From Shouchella clausii (GTDB lineage: Bacteria > Bacillota > Bacilli > Bacillales > Bacillaceae_D), in NCBI RefSeq assembly GCF_001598215.1, contig NZ_BCXJ01000006.1, positions 1 to 64,000 of the forward strand: a DNA stretch of 64,000 bases, given 5' to 3'. Below the pieces are notes generated by a model that saw only the letters and a program-made list of their open reading frames with translations, was not told the DNA's origin and did no database searches. This document shows positions 43,947-52,177 of the stretch, one piece after another. Numbering within the stretch: position 1 is the first letter of the stretch; each line of letters begins with the position of its first letter. A program made the translations under genes and the position numbers.

Positions 43947-44817
43947 ACTTTTCCAGTAGTTGCCGATCAAGGGCATCGACAAGTTGATGGATGTCTGGCT
44001 TGGCCACATGCTCGGTTACACCAGCTTCTTCCCCTCTTCGTTCCATCAGTCCTTTGTCTAGCGAAGAGAACGCAATAACGGGGGTTTCTTGATAGCGACT
44101 GTCTTGACGTAAATGTCTCGTCAGTTCGTGGCCGTTCATATAAGGCATTTCTATATCGGTAACGACCGCCTCATATCGAGGGCATGCATCATCTGACAAA
44201 TAACGAGACGCATCCCTTCCATTATCAAATGTTGTAACATCTTCATAGCCAGCCTCTCTCAACGCATCGGCAAGGAGCGAACGCAACGTCTTTGAATCTT
44301 CTACTAATAGAAGCGGATAGTTACGACGGCGCTCATCCGTTGCCATTGCCCCTTGCATGTGTGACGGCTGGATAAAGTGGAGCACCTTCTCCAAATCAAG
44401 GGAGAAGGCAACGCCATTGTCCGGCAACGGAATCACCCCACTCACAAAAGCTTCTTTTCCTTTTGTGACAGCGTCTGGCTGTTTGATTATGCTAGAGTGG
44501 GTGCGGTGAACGTGGGTAACAGGCCCCGTTTTTAGCGCAAATAGTTGCTCACCCATCTCAATCACAAGAAAATAGACTGTTTCACTTTCGTCAATTTCCA
44601 AGAGGCGGTACAAGTTGATTAATGGGATGACTTGTCCGCGCACTTGAATGACGCCCTCAACGATGCTATGCCTGTTTGGTGATTCCGTAACTGGAACCGG
44701 TCGAATAATTTCTTTCACTTTTAATACATTTAATGCATAGGTGGACTGCCCTGCTTTAAACAAAACAAGCTCCTGGTCATAATGTTGCTCTTCCCTTTCA
44801 AACATGTTAAGCGCCAT
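43945..44817 (-). CDS. cheV: Chemotaxis coupling/adaptation protein CheV
   Basis: 290 residues: an N-terminal CheW domain (about 15-150; ALNVLKVKEIIRP, VEGVIQVRGQVIPLINLYRLL) joined to a receiver domain (about 168-288) with VVTDIEMPYMNG carrying the phospho-acceptor Asp. It couples chemoreceptors to CheA and adapts by phosphorylation. Stand-alone gene. Confidence 0.94.
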   Translation of the reverse strand: MALNMFEREEQHYDQELVLFKAGQSTYALNVLKVKEIIRPVPVTESPNRHSIVEGVIQVRGQVIPLINLYRLLEIDESETVYFLVIEMGEQLFALKTGPVTHVHRTHSSIIKQPDAVTKGKEAFVSGVIPLPDNGVAFSLDLEKVLHFIQPSHMQGAMATDERRRNYPLLLVEDSKTLRSLLADALREAGYEDVTTFDNGRDASRYLSDDACPRYEAVVTDIEMPYMNGHELTRHLRQDSRYQETPVIAFSSLDKGLMERRGEEAGVTEHVAKPDIHQLVDALDRQLLEK

Positions 44818-44930
44818 ACGATTCCCTCCGAACTAAGCCTTCATCCTTTTATATCGGCGCTTCTACCAAAGCGGTTTAGCCTCGACCAGCAAAAATATTC
44901 GTACTAGCGTAGTTGTTATCACGCAACGCC

Positions 44931-45854
44931 TTATCCACTTATTGCTTTTTCAATGAAATTTCTACTGCAAAACCCTTCGACTTCCGATTCCTTATAATGT
45001 TTTAATAGTTCGTTCACTAAATGTTCATACATGCCAGCATGCTCTAATTTGTCTACATGAACTGAGATGCCATCGAAGTCTGAGCCAAAACCGATATGAT
45101 CGATCCCGCCTCGGCTCGCTATGTGGTCGATATGACAAAGGAGGTCGCGAATGGAGGCGCCAAGCTCGCTTTTTATAAAAGTGGGAAAGAAAACAACGCC
45201 AATGAAACTGTCGCTTGCAATCAGGGCATCGATTTGGTCATCGTGCAAATTGCGGGGATGATGGCAAACAGCATACGCATTTGAATGGCTGGCAATCGTT
45301 TTTTTTGAGCATTCAAGGACATCCCAAAACGCAGCGATGCTCAAATGAGAGACATCATTTAGCACATGGTGTTTGTTATTCAATGCGATCACTTTTTTGC
45401 CAAATTCGGTCAGTCCGGCGCCACGCATTTCCCCAATACCATCGGCGCATAAATTGGCGTCATTCCATGTTAAGCCAATGGAGGAAACCCCTTTCTCATA
45501 CAACCATTCCAATTTGCCCATATCTGTTCCTAAAGCATCCATCCCTTCTAAAGCAAGGACAGCGCCAATTTCTCCCTCTTTCAAGGAAGCAATTTCATCC
45601 AATGAGCGAATCGCCTTCATGTTAGGCACAGCAAGGACACGCTCATAGAATGCATTCATTTGCTTTTGCACCACTTGAAATTTTGATTCTTGCGGCACGG
45701 TTGACGGCACCCAAATCGCAAAAAACTGAACAAACACATTCCCTTGTTTTAACCTTGCTGCATTTGTTGCAATGTCTTCGTCATCGGCAAACGCTTTGTC
45801 CTCATCACGCCACAGTTTATAAAGAGCATCACAGTGTGTGTCAATTATCTTCAT
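44931..45854 (-). CDS. Dipeptidase, M19 family (membrane dipeptidase-like)
   Basis: 307 residues of the renal dipeptidase fold. Zinc ligands: DTHCDALYKLW at the start, bridging Glu in LALEGMD, His in DVSHLS and in ASHSNAYAVCHHPRN, and Asp in GFGSDFDG. No signal peptide, so it acts in the cytoplasm. It likely hydrolyses dipeptides, including D-residue ones. Confidence 0.92.
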   Translation of the reverse strand: MKIIDTHCDALYKLWRDEDKAFADDEDIATNAARLKQGNVFVQFFAIWVPSTVPQESKFQVVQKQMNAFYERVLAVPNMKAIRSLDEIASLKEGEIGAVLALEGMDALGTDMGKLEWLYEKGVSSIGLTWNDANLCADGIGEMRGAGLTEFGKKVIALNNKHHVLNDVSHLSIAAFWDVLECSKKTIASHSNAYAVCHHPRNLHDDQIDALIASDSFIGVVFFPTFIKSELGASIRDLLCHIDHIASRGGIDHIGFGSDFDGISVHVDKLEHAGMYEHLVNELLKHYKESEVEGFCSRNFIEKAISG

Positions 45855-45918
45855 GTCTCAAATCACCTTTCTTTCCCTTCTCTCATATTATAGAGCAGTT
45901 AAAAGGGATGGAGGTTTG

Positions 45919-46344
45919 ATGATGTCTGAACATTTCCCCCGTAAACCAGGGGGCGGCCATGACTTTATGGCGTCAATCGATCATTTTTTTCAATCGGCAT
46001 TTCGGAACTTTTCAACACAATTGTTTGGCCCCTCCATACCGGTACGTATAAGAGAAGAACCAGACCGTTTTGTGATAGAGGCCGAACTTACAGGAATCAA
46101 CAAAGAGCAAATTGAGTTGGAATCGCTGCGGCAAGCGCTTATAATCCGTGTTCGCCACAAAGGCGAAGTCACGACAATCGATGACGAAACGAAACTAATC
46201 ACCAAACAACATGCTTCTTCCAAGAGTGAGCGCGCGATTCCTGTCCCATTTCCTTTTAATGAAGATGACATTCATGCCCATTATGAAAATGGTTTGCTGC
46301 GCATCGTCATTAAAGGAAAGCGGAAAACGATTTCCATTAAATGA
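45919..46344 (+). CDS. Hsp20/alpha-crystallin small heat-shock protein
   Basis: 141 residues with an alpha-crystallin domain (about 45-138; PVRIREEPDRFVIEAELTG, YENGLLRIVIKGKRK). The MPKK-like tail of typical sHsps is replaced by RKTISIK with a short IxI-like motif. It may be a chaperone or, like B. subtilis CotM, a spore-coat sHsp. Two ATGs (45919, 45922) follow GGAGG at 4 and 7 bases; the second may be the real one. It is followed by the YppG gene. Confidence 0.88.
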   Translation: MMSEHFPRKPGGGHDFMASIDHFFQSAFRNFSTQLFGPSIPVRIREEPDRFVIEAELTGINKEQIELESLRQALIIRVRHKGEVTTIDDETKLITKQHASSKSERAIPVPFPFNEDDIHAHYENGLLRIVIKGKRKTISIK

Positions 46345-46358
46345 AAGGAGGCTATGCC

Positions 46359-46673
46359 ATGTTTCCTGCGCCACGACGTCCCCATCATCAGCAAATGATC
46401 CACAATCAGGCGTTTTTGCAACGGCAACAGCCTGGTTTTCAACATCCCCCTTATCAGCGCCGACCTTATCGCCAAATGCCACAGCCCTTCCAACAAAGCG
46501 GATACCCGCAACAGGCGGCGCCTAAAAAGAAGTCAATCTGGACAGCTCCGTTTACAGACGATGAAGGAAAATTCGACCTCTCCCGAACAGCCACTTCAGT
46601 TGATAAATTTGTGAAAACATTCCAGCAAGTGTCGCCGTATGTATCAAGAATTAGCAGTTTTTTCACTAGATAG
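46359..46673 (+). CDS. yppG: YppG-like protein
   Basis: 104 residues. The first 60 are a low-complexity Pro/Gln/His/Arg-rich region; the end is a conserved block (KKKSIWTAPFTDDEGKFD, then TATSVDKFVKTFQQVSPYVS) typical of the YppG family of sporulating bacilli. Function unknown; spore coat association is plausible. ATG 46359 follows AAAGGAGG located in the hsp20 stop region, so the two genes form an operon. Confidence 0.82.
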   Translation: MFPAPRRPHHQQMIHNQAFLQRQQPGFQHPPYQRRPYRQMPQPFQQSGYPQQAAPKKKSIWTAPFTDDEGKFDLSRTATSVDKFVKTFQQVSPYVSRISSFFTR

Positions 46674-46676
46674 CGC

Positions 46677-46703
46677 GTGCCAGGCTAAAGTGCTGCCTGG
46701 CAC
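46677..46703. terminator. Hairpin between yppG and a convergent gene
   Basis: GTGCCAGGC/GCCTGGCAC with a nine-base loop and no T-tract. Position suggests termination for both genes. Confidence 0.6.
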
Positions 46704-46710
46704 AAATGCC

Positions 46711-47052
46711 TTATTGTCCACAGCGGCTGCCGCCACTTTCTGCTGGCATGGAGCTTGAGCGGACTCGCTGGGCATAGGCAAGCACTCCTGTTGGTGCCAT
46801 TAGCTTTAGTCCTTGTGATGGTACGTAGTCCACTTTTACTTCGTTCCCAATTTCCGCTTCTGCTTTTTCGTTATAAATCACCGTAAGCCCTTCAACCTCA
46901 ACGGTTTGATCGCCTGCTTCCACGATACCTTCTTGGATAAAGTACTCCACCATTGTGCTACATTCATACGTATCCTTGGCGGCAATACGGACGATTTCAT
47001 GCCCTCGTTCGCTTAGATAGGTATGGGCTGCAGCTGTTATCGTAATGTTCAT
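46711..47052 (-). CDS. HesB/IscA-like domain protein
   Basis: 113 residues. The opening NITITAAAHTYLSERGHEIVRI and strands VEVEGLTVIYNEKAEAEIG, KVDYVPSQGLKLMAPTG resemble the Fe-S biosynthesis (HesB-like) fold. Cysteines are at CSTM and in an unusual C-terminal tail SSSMPAESGGSRCGQ. The tail could bind metal or a cluster, but that is inference. Ribosome site GGAAGGAG. Confidence 0.65.
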   Translation of the reverse strand: MNITITAAAHTYLSERGHEIVRIAAKDTYECSTMVEYFIQEGIVEAGDQTVEVEGLTVIYNEKAEAEIGNEVKVDYVPSQGLKLMAPTGVLAYAQRVRSSSMPAESGGSRCGQ

Positions 47053-47092
47053 TCTTTCTCCTTCCTACGGCTAACTTGACCCGCGCGCTGCT

Positions 47093-48331
47093 TTACAACA
47101 ATCCATTTTGTTCAAACAAAAATGCATAAGGAATGTCAACAAAAACGTAAAGCTTGTCGTTAAGCGGATAAGAATAGGTGCGAATTTGCTCATCTCGTTC
47201 AATGTCTGTATATAAATCCGATAAGATCCCTTTTTTCTCTACATTCATCCGCACAATGTTCTCAAGAAAATAAGGGCGCCAGCTCCAGTTTTTAGCGCGG
47301 CTTTCTTTCAAAAGCAGCCAATTTCCTTCTGCATCTTTTTCTGCATTGGCCGATTGTTGGATGCCATCTTCATCGCAAATGTAGACGCGGAATGTATAAG
47401 GATTTAACGCTTTCGCCACGTTTAAAACAATTTCATCGTAGCCTTGGTCTTGTTTCAAACCCTTCATTGCTTGTTTTAATGTTTGCGACAATTGGTTAGA
47501 CAGCGTAAACTGTGCCTTCATTTTTTCTCTTTCATAATGGATAAAGTGATGCATATCTTTTTTTAATTTGTCTTTAAAGCTGTTTTCATCGACAAACCCT
47601 TTGGTCGCTTGTCGAAAATAAGGACCTTGATAGTAGCGCCCACCGCTGCGCCACGCATAATTAAACTGTGCAAACGTCTCAACTCCTTGAAACAAAAGGG
47701 TCGCGCCAATTTTGCGGGCGAAAAGAGCTAACGGCTGGTGGACATCTCGATACAGCCCTGGCAACGAATTTTCTTCTAGAAACGAGCAGTTGACGCAAAT
47801 AACATTCGGTTTTAGCTTTGTGAACAACTCCAGCTGGTTGGCCACTGAATAATCGGCATTCACGGCAAGCTGCACGCCTAAGCTTTGCATATAGACCATC
47901 GTATGTTTGACTTCCAGCAGCTCTTCAACGCTATGTTCACACACGATGTTGACAATGACACGCTTTAATGGGATGCCAAGTTGCTGCATTGCTTCCAGTC
48001 GGTCCAACAGCATCTGACCTGCCTGTTTTTTTAATAGCCTGACATCATAATTGAAATAAAGCATTTTTTTCCCGTTTTCAGCGGTGTACAAGTCAATTGC
48101 TTTTTTCTGCAAATCGTCTTCTAGTTCGAGGCGGTATTCGCTAGGAATGCTTCTATCTTCGAAAAACCAGTTCAGCTTGATCCGTTCATTTGCCTCCATC
48201 CAATAAGGCTGGACTTCATAGCCAACCACTTGCTGTTTGTCTGCACTTACGATCGGAAGAAAAAAAGGGATAACCCGGTTCTTGTTCATCATAATATCTA
48301 GCGGGTCCAATGGAATCACCTCTCCCCCCAT
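47093..48331 (-). CDS. ykuI: YkuI-like protein with degenerate EAL domain
   Basis: 412 residues: N-terminal EAL-fold domain (about 15-250) plus a C-terminal PAS-like YkuI_C domain (KNWSWRPYFLENIVRMN, FVDIPYAFLFEQNGLL). YkuI of B. subtilis binds c-di-GMP with little hydrolysis. Here the metal ligands are largely lost: EAL is GYEVQP, the usual E-x-T-E strand is NIVCE, DDFG is NADY, and K-x-D is CVN; only the late FQGVET and YQGPYF remain. It is probably catalytically dead. Two starts are possible; Met1 at 48331 follows AATGGGGGGAG. Confidence 0.88.
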   Translation of the reverse strand: MGGEVIPLDPLDIMMNKNRVIPFFLPIVSADKQQVVGYEVQPYWMEANERIKLNWFFEDRSIPSEYRLELEDDLQKKAIDLYTAENGKKMLYFNYDVRLLKKQAGQMLLDRLEAMQQLGIPLKRVIVNIVCEHSVEELLEVKHTMVYMQSLGVQLAVNADYSVANQLELFTKLKPNVICVNCSFLEENSLPGLYRDVHQPLALFARKIGATLLFQGVETFAQFNYAWRSGGRYYQGPYFRQATKGFVDENSFKDKLKKDMHHFIHYEREKMKAQFTLSNQLSQTLKQAMKGLKQDQGYDEIVLNVAKALNPYTFRVYICDEDGIQQSANAEKDAEGNWLLLKESRAKNWSWRPYFLENIVRMNVEKKGILSDLYTDIERDEQIRTYSYPLNDKLYVFVDIPYAFLFEQNGLL

Positions 48332-48362
48332 TGTACCATACTATCATCGTTCAAAAACGCGC

Positions 48363-49205
48363 TTATGTCTTTCTCAGAAACCGTTTCATCTGTTTCGCTA
48401 TGAGGTTAGGCTGTTCCTCTGGCAACAAATGGCCACAGCGCTTTAGCAAAATGAGTTTGCTGTTTGCTAAGTCTTTTGCTAAACGCACACTTGTTTGCAC
48501 AGGAATAACGGGGTCTTCTCGTCCATTGATGATTAAACAAGGCTTGGCAATGGTTTGCAATTCTGTTGACGTTAAATCACCTTCCCTTTGCCGTGCAAGT
48601 TGGATCAACCCCTTGCCAATCGAGGTGTCGCTAAGGGGCAAAGTATAGGCGCTAACCATTGCTTTCGTTACGACCCGCTTATCGTAAACAGCCTCACATA
48701 AAAACGCCCGTACATCTTGGCGGCGAATGGCTGCGTAAATGGCCGGGGCCGCAAAAGGCAAATAGGATATAGCGCGGTATGTTCTTTTAACACGTTGTAA
48801 ATAACCAGAGCTTGCCAACAGCACAAGGCGTTCAATTTGGTCAGGGAATGCTTTGGCCGCATGCAGCGCCACTTGTCCGCCCATAGAATGGCCAACAATT
48901 GTCACATAGGTGTGTCCAAGCCTAGCTGCCAGTTCAATGACAAGCCGGGCATAACCATAAAGGGAATAGACCGTTCCTGGTGCCTTACTTGAGCGGCCAA
49001 ACACAGGCAAATCACAACTGATCAGATGATAATCCTTGTGTAAATAAGGAATCAATTGATGAAAACAGGCTGATGATGCTAAAAAACCATGCAACAAAAG
49101 CAACGTTCCTTTTGCTTCTTGCCCTTGGCAACGGTAGTATTCAAAATAAACGCTCGCTCCCTGGATGTATAGAAATGAGGTGCGATCCGGCCGAACCTTT
49201 TGCAC
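48363..49205 (-). CDS. Alpha/beta hydrolase
   Basis: 280 residues. Oxyanion motif LLHGFLASS, nucleophile VGHSMGGQ, acid in NGREDPVIP and His in KRCGHLLPEE. This is a typical soluble alpha/beta hydrolase with unknown substrate (YugF-like). Start is GTG 49205 after GGGAGGG. It is preceded by metA's terminator and followed by ykuI 31 bases on. Confidence 0.88.
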   Translation of the reverse strand: MQKVRPDRTSFLYIQGASVYFEYYRCQGQEAKGTLLLLHGFLASSACFHQLIPYLHKDYHLISCDLPVFGRSSKAPGTVYSLYGYARLVIELAARLGHTYVTIVGHSMGGQVALHAAKAFPDQIERLVLLASSGYLQRVKRTYRAISYLPFAAPAIYAAIRRQDVRAFLCEAVYDKRVVTKAMVSAYTLPLSDTSIGKGLIQLARQREGDLTSTELQTIAKPCLIINGREDPVIPVQTSVRLAKDLANSKLILLKRCGHLLPEEQPNLIAKQMKRFLRKT

Positions 49206-49245
49206 AATCAGCCCTCCCTTTTTGATTAGTGTTTCGCATGAACAT

Positions 49246-49272
49246 AAAAAAAAACCGATTGCTCGGTTTTTT
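49246..49272 (-). terminator. Terminator of metA
   Basis: AAAAAACCGA/TCGGTTTTTT with loop TTGC; on the minus strand it runs into further Ts. The metA stop codon lies in the stem. Confidence 0.9.
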
Positions 49273-50182
49273 AATCATCTAAATGGTATGGGGTTTCTTG
49301 ATATACGTAGTAATTAAGCCAATTAGAAAACAACAAATTCGAATGGGCACGCCATTGCAAAGGTGGGAGCGCATCGACATTGCCTTCTGGAAAATAATTG
49401 AACGGCGGATCACAGGCAATCCCACGTTTTACGTCGCGTTCGTATTCTTGTTTTAGTGTATGTGCATCATATTCAGAGTGGCCCATGACAAATACACGCT
49501 TCCCATCTTTAGAAGAGGCAATATAGACACCCGCCTCTTCCGAAGAGCTTAAAACAATCAGCTCATCAACGCGCTCAATATCTTCGCGGCTAACCGTGGT
49601 ATGGCGAGAATGGGGCGCGTAAAAAACATCGTCAAAGCCCCGTAGCAAATTGATGTTTTTCACATCTAGCTTGTGTGAATAGACGCCAAAAAGCTTTGTT
49701 GTAAGCGGCTTTTTCTTAATGCCATAATGGTGGTAAAGACCAGCTTGGGCACCCCAACAAATATGTAAAGTCGACGTGACATTGGTAGTCGTCCAATCAA
49801 GGATAGACGTTAGTTCATTCCAATAATTGACATCATGGAAAGGCAGCGTCTCTACTGGGGCGCCAGTAATAATCATTCCGTCAAATTTTTGTTGTTTTAC
49901 TTCATCAATGGTTTTATAAAAAAGGTTCAAATGTTCTTTTGATGTATTGCGCGGCGAATGGGTGCTTGGATGCAACAGAGAAACATCGACTTGCAAAGGT
50001 GTGTTCCCTAACAGCCGTAGCAATTGTGTTTCGGTTTCTTGTTTAGTCGGCATTAAGTTTAAAATGCAAATTTTTAAAGGCCGGATATCTTGTGTGTACG
50101 CCCGACTTTCATCCATTATAAAAATATTCTCTTTTAACAGAATTTCCTTCGCAGGTAGGTGATCTGGAATTTTTATCGGCAT
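49271..50182 (-). CDS. metA: Homoserine O-acetyltransferase MetA
   Basis: 303 residues of the MetA glutamine-amidotransferase-like family. Catalytic Cys142 is in HICWGAQAG; the His/Glu pair is in [11 protein letters not shown]. Residue 111 is Glu ([10 protein letters not shown]), the residue that confers acetyl-CoA rather than succinyl-CoA use in this family, so acetylation is predicted. First committed step of methionine synthesis. ATG 50182 follows GGGAGCGAG. No S-box riboswitch is visible upstream; repeat copy C lies there instead. Confidence 0.93.
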   Translation of the reverse strand: MPIKIPDHLPAKEILLKENIFIMDESRAYTQDIRPLKICILNLMPTKQETETQLLRLLGNTPLQVDVSLLHPSTHSPRNTSKEHLNLFYKTIDEVKQQKFDGMIITGAPVETLPFHDVNYWNELTSILDWTTTNVTSTLHICWGAQAGLYHHYGIKKKPLTTKLFGVYSHKLDVKNINLLRGFDDVFYAPHSRHTTVSREDIERVDELIVLSSSEEAGVYIASSKDGKRVFVMGHSEYDAHTLKQEYERDVKRGIACDPPFNYFPEGNVDALPPLQWRAHSNLLFSNWLNYYVYQETPYHLDD

Positions 50183-50269
50183 GGCAACTCGCTCCCGCAT
50201 CTTTGTTTTTAACCATCTTAACGCAATAAGGACAGTGTTTCAAGAATAGTGATGAAGTCAATAACCCCA

Positions 50270-50332
50270 CTCAGACTGCTAGAAAACGCTTGCCAAACAA
50301 CAATGTATGCGAACGCTTGTCTACAGTCTAAG
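50270..50332. repeat. Dispersed terminator-associated repeat, copy C
   Basis: CTCAGACTGCTAGAAAACGC on the left and, reversed, CTTAGACTGTAGACAAGCG on the right. It is inverted relative to copies A, B and D, and its CAGACTGTAG-type end abuts the terminator of the neighbouring leftward gene. Confidence 0.78.
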
Positions 50333-50354
50333 GCTATGCATTCGCATAGCCTTA
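50329..50354 (-). terminator. Terminator hairpin abutting repeat copy C
   Basis: Perfect 11-bp stem TAAGGCTATGC/GCATAGCCTTA with a four-base loop. The stop codon of the DUF4352-like gene is its first three bases. The expected T-tract is replaced by the repeat. Confidence 0.8.
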
Positions 50355-50831
50355 GTCCGTTACTTCAATTGGAAAAAACAGTTGGCCCGTCCGAAAATGA
50401 TCCGTATAAACGAGTTCGTAAGTGGTATCTTTCGGGACAATAAAGGCCACTTCGCCACTGACAGACCGCCCTGAAGAAATTTGACCACCGAGAATGCCCT
50501 TTGTTTCTACATTTGATTCATGGCTATACGCATAATGTTCACTGTCCATTAAAGTCAAATTCATTAACGAAAAATTAACGGTCGATTCCCGTTTGTTTTC
50601 AATCGTTAAATCGACTTTGATCAACAGCTCTTCCTCGTTCTCCTCTTTGACAGAATAACCATTTAATGTAATCTCGATATCACTAATCTCTTGCGACTCC
50701 TGTTTGTTCTCTTCTTGATCAGATGCGTTGCCTTGGACCGTTTCTGGTTTTGAAAGGCCGTTCGTCGCAAAACCGACTATCAACAAAAGACAAACAATCA
50801 AGCCTAGCAATACTAGCACTTTTTCTTTCAT
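50352..50831 (-). CDS. Secreted/anchored DUF4352-like protein
   Basis: 159 residues. N-terminal hydrophobic segment (MKEKVLVLLGLIVCLLLIVG) acts as signal or anchor, then an acidic linker and an immunoglobulin-like beta domain (ITLNGYSVKEENEEELLIKV, VDLTIENKRESTVNFSLMN) typical of DUF4352 proteins in Gram-positive envelopes. Function unknown. Start ATG 50831 follows GAGAAGGAAAAAG. Confidence 0.78.
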   Translation of the reverse strand: MKEKVLVLLGLIVCLLLIVGFATNGLSKPETVQGNASDQEENKQESQEISDIEITLNGYSVKEENEEELLIKVDLTIENKRESTVNFSLMNLTLMDSEHYAYSHESNVETKGILGGQISSGRSVSGEVAFIVPKDTTYELVYTDHFRTGQLFFPIEVTD

Positions 50832-50938
50832 CTTTTTCCTTCTCTCCCTATCATACATGCTCATACAACCCTATTTATATGAACCTCGTACGCTCGTCAT
50901 GTCTGATTTGTACAGCATAAAGCATAACAAGAAGAAGC

Positions 50939-50963
50939 GGGAGAAAGACCTTTAGCCTTTCCC
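50939..50963 (-). terminator. Hairpin next to repeat copy D
   Basis: GGGAAAGG pairs with CTTTCTCCC (one bulge) on the minus strand, followed by GCTTCTTCTTG. It is probably nadE's original terminator, now separated from the gene by the repeat. Confidence 0.5.
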
Positions 50964-51033
50964 AGACTGTAGCCAAACGCTCGCATACAATTGTCGTTTG
51001 CCTCGATTTGACAAGCGTGTTCGATCAGCCTTT
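50963..51033. repeat. Dispersed terminator-associated repeat, copy D
   Basis: CAGACTGTAGCCAAACGCTC ... TTTGACAAGCGTGTTCGATCAG: same ends and interior as copy C, about 70 bases. Its right end covers the final Gly codon and TGA stop of nadE. Confidence 0.8.
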
Positions 51034-52176
51034 CCACCATGTATCATATACACTTATCGGGTCTTTGCGTTTATGCGCTGTTGCCATATAACGCTTTTCT
51101 AATTTTTCCTGTATGGCGCTGTCAATGGGCTTGCCTTCCAGATAATCATCAATTTGCTCATACGTCATGCCAAGCGCTTCTTCATCAGGCAATCCTGGTT
51201 TGTCGTCTTCAAGATCTGCAGTTGGGACTTTTTGGTACAGTGCCTCTGGTGCGCCAAGTTCTTGGAGAAGCGCTTTGCCTTGTCGCTTGGTCAGTCCATA
51301 TAGCGGAACGACATCGCAAGCCCCATCGCCAAATTTTGTAAAAAATCCAGTCACCGCTTCGGCAGCGTGGTCGGTACCAAGCACAAGGCATTGGTAGTGG
51401 GCAGCCAAATCAAATTGGACTTTCATCCGTTCCCGCGCTTTTGTATTGCCTTTTATAAACCCAGACAGCTCTTCTCCTGTCGCTTCCACAAAAGAGGCAA
51501 CAGCAGCATCAACAGCTGGCTTAATGTTAACCGTATGGATCTTATCAGGACCAATAAACGACAGCGCCACTTGTGCATCTTCTTCATCATGCTGGACGCC
51601 ATAAGGCAAACGAACGGCATGAAATTGGTACGTGCCTGGAGCTTTTTGATTGAGCTCATCTACCGCCATTTGCGCAAGTTTTGCCGCAAGCGTAGAATCC
51701 TGGCCTCCCGATATTCCAAGTACAAATCCTTTTGTGCCTGCTTTTAGCGTATAGTTTTTCAAAAAATCTACACGGGTGCGAATTTCTTCTTTTGGATCAA
51801 TGTCTGCTTTCGTATGTAAGTCACGGCGAATGGAATCTTGGTTTACTTTCATCATAAGACCTCCAGTGTTGTAAAGTTGCTTATGGAAACGGCGCAATTG
51901 GTCTAATTTTCCCTCCGCTGCTAAAATGGTGGCTTGCTTTTCCCCGAGCAAGTCGAAATGGGGAAATTCGTTGCGATTGTCGATCCACTGTGGGTTTAAT
52001 CCGTACGTTTTGCCCCATTCAATTAACTTAGAGACATCGACGCAAGCGGCCTTGGTAACAGTAGTCGCCTGGGGAAAGCGTGGGTCGTGCCAGTAATGGG
52101 TCAGAAACGCAATTTCCCCTGCCCGTGCTTTCGCTTTCCAGCCTTCTAGCTCCGTACGGTTAATGCCAAACGCCAT
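51025..52176 (-). CDS. nadE: YneQ-like domain fused in frame to NAD synthetase NadE
   Basis: 383 residues. Residues 1-105 are a YneQ-like domain (starts [20 protein letters not shown]) of unknown function; residues 108-383 are ammonia-dependent NAD+ synthetase with the ATP-pyrophosphatase motif [35 protein letters not shown] and [21 protein letters not shown]. NadE alone is about 272 residues in B. subtilis. No stop separates the parts, yet GGAGG sits before two ATGs at the junction, so free NadE (51025-51852) is likely made too. The gene follows yneP by one base; the stop codon comes from repeat copy D. Confidence 0.9.
   Translation of the reverse strand: MAFGINRTELEGWKAKARAGEIAFLTHYWHDPRFPQATTVTKAACVDVSKLIEWGKTYGLNPQWIDNRNEFPHFDLLGEKQATILAAEGKLDQLRRFHKQLYNTGGLMMKVNQDSIRRDLHTKADIDPKEEIRTRVDFLKNYTLKAGTKGFVLGISGGQDSTLAAKLAQMAVDELNQKAPGTYQFHAVRLPYGVQHDEEDAQVALSFIGPDKIHTVNIKPAVDAAVASFVEATGEELSGFIKGNTKARERMKVQFDLAAHYQCLVLGTDHAAEAVTGFFTKFGDGACDVVPLYGLTKRQGKALLQELGAPEALYQKVPTADLEDDKPGLPDEEALGMTYEQIDDYLEGKPIDSAIQEKLEKRYMATAHKRKDPISVYDTWWKG
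51850..51864 (-). promoter_or_regulatory. Internal ribosome site for free NadE
   Basis: GGAGG (minus strand of 51860-51864), then TCTT and two ATGs (51855, 51852). Spacing to the second is seven bases, ideal for initiation, which would give a 275-residue NadE. Confidence 0.7.
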
Positions 52177-52177
52177 T

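Noticed and set aside
50183-50330. S-box (SAM) riboswitch or T-box before metA
   Set aside because: No conserved core elements found; the interval is filled by repeat copy C.
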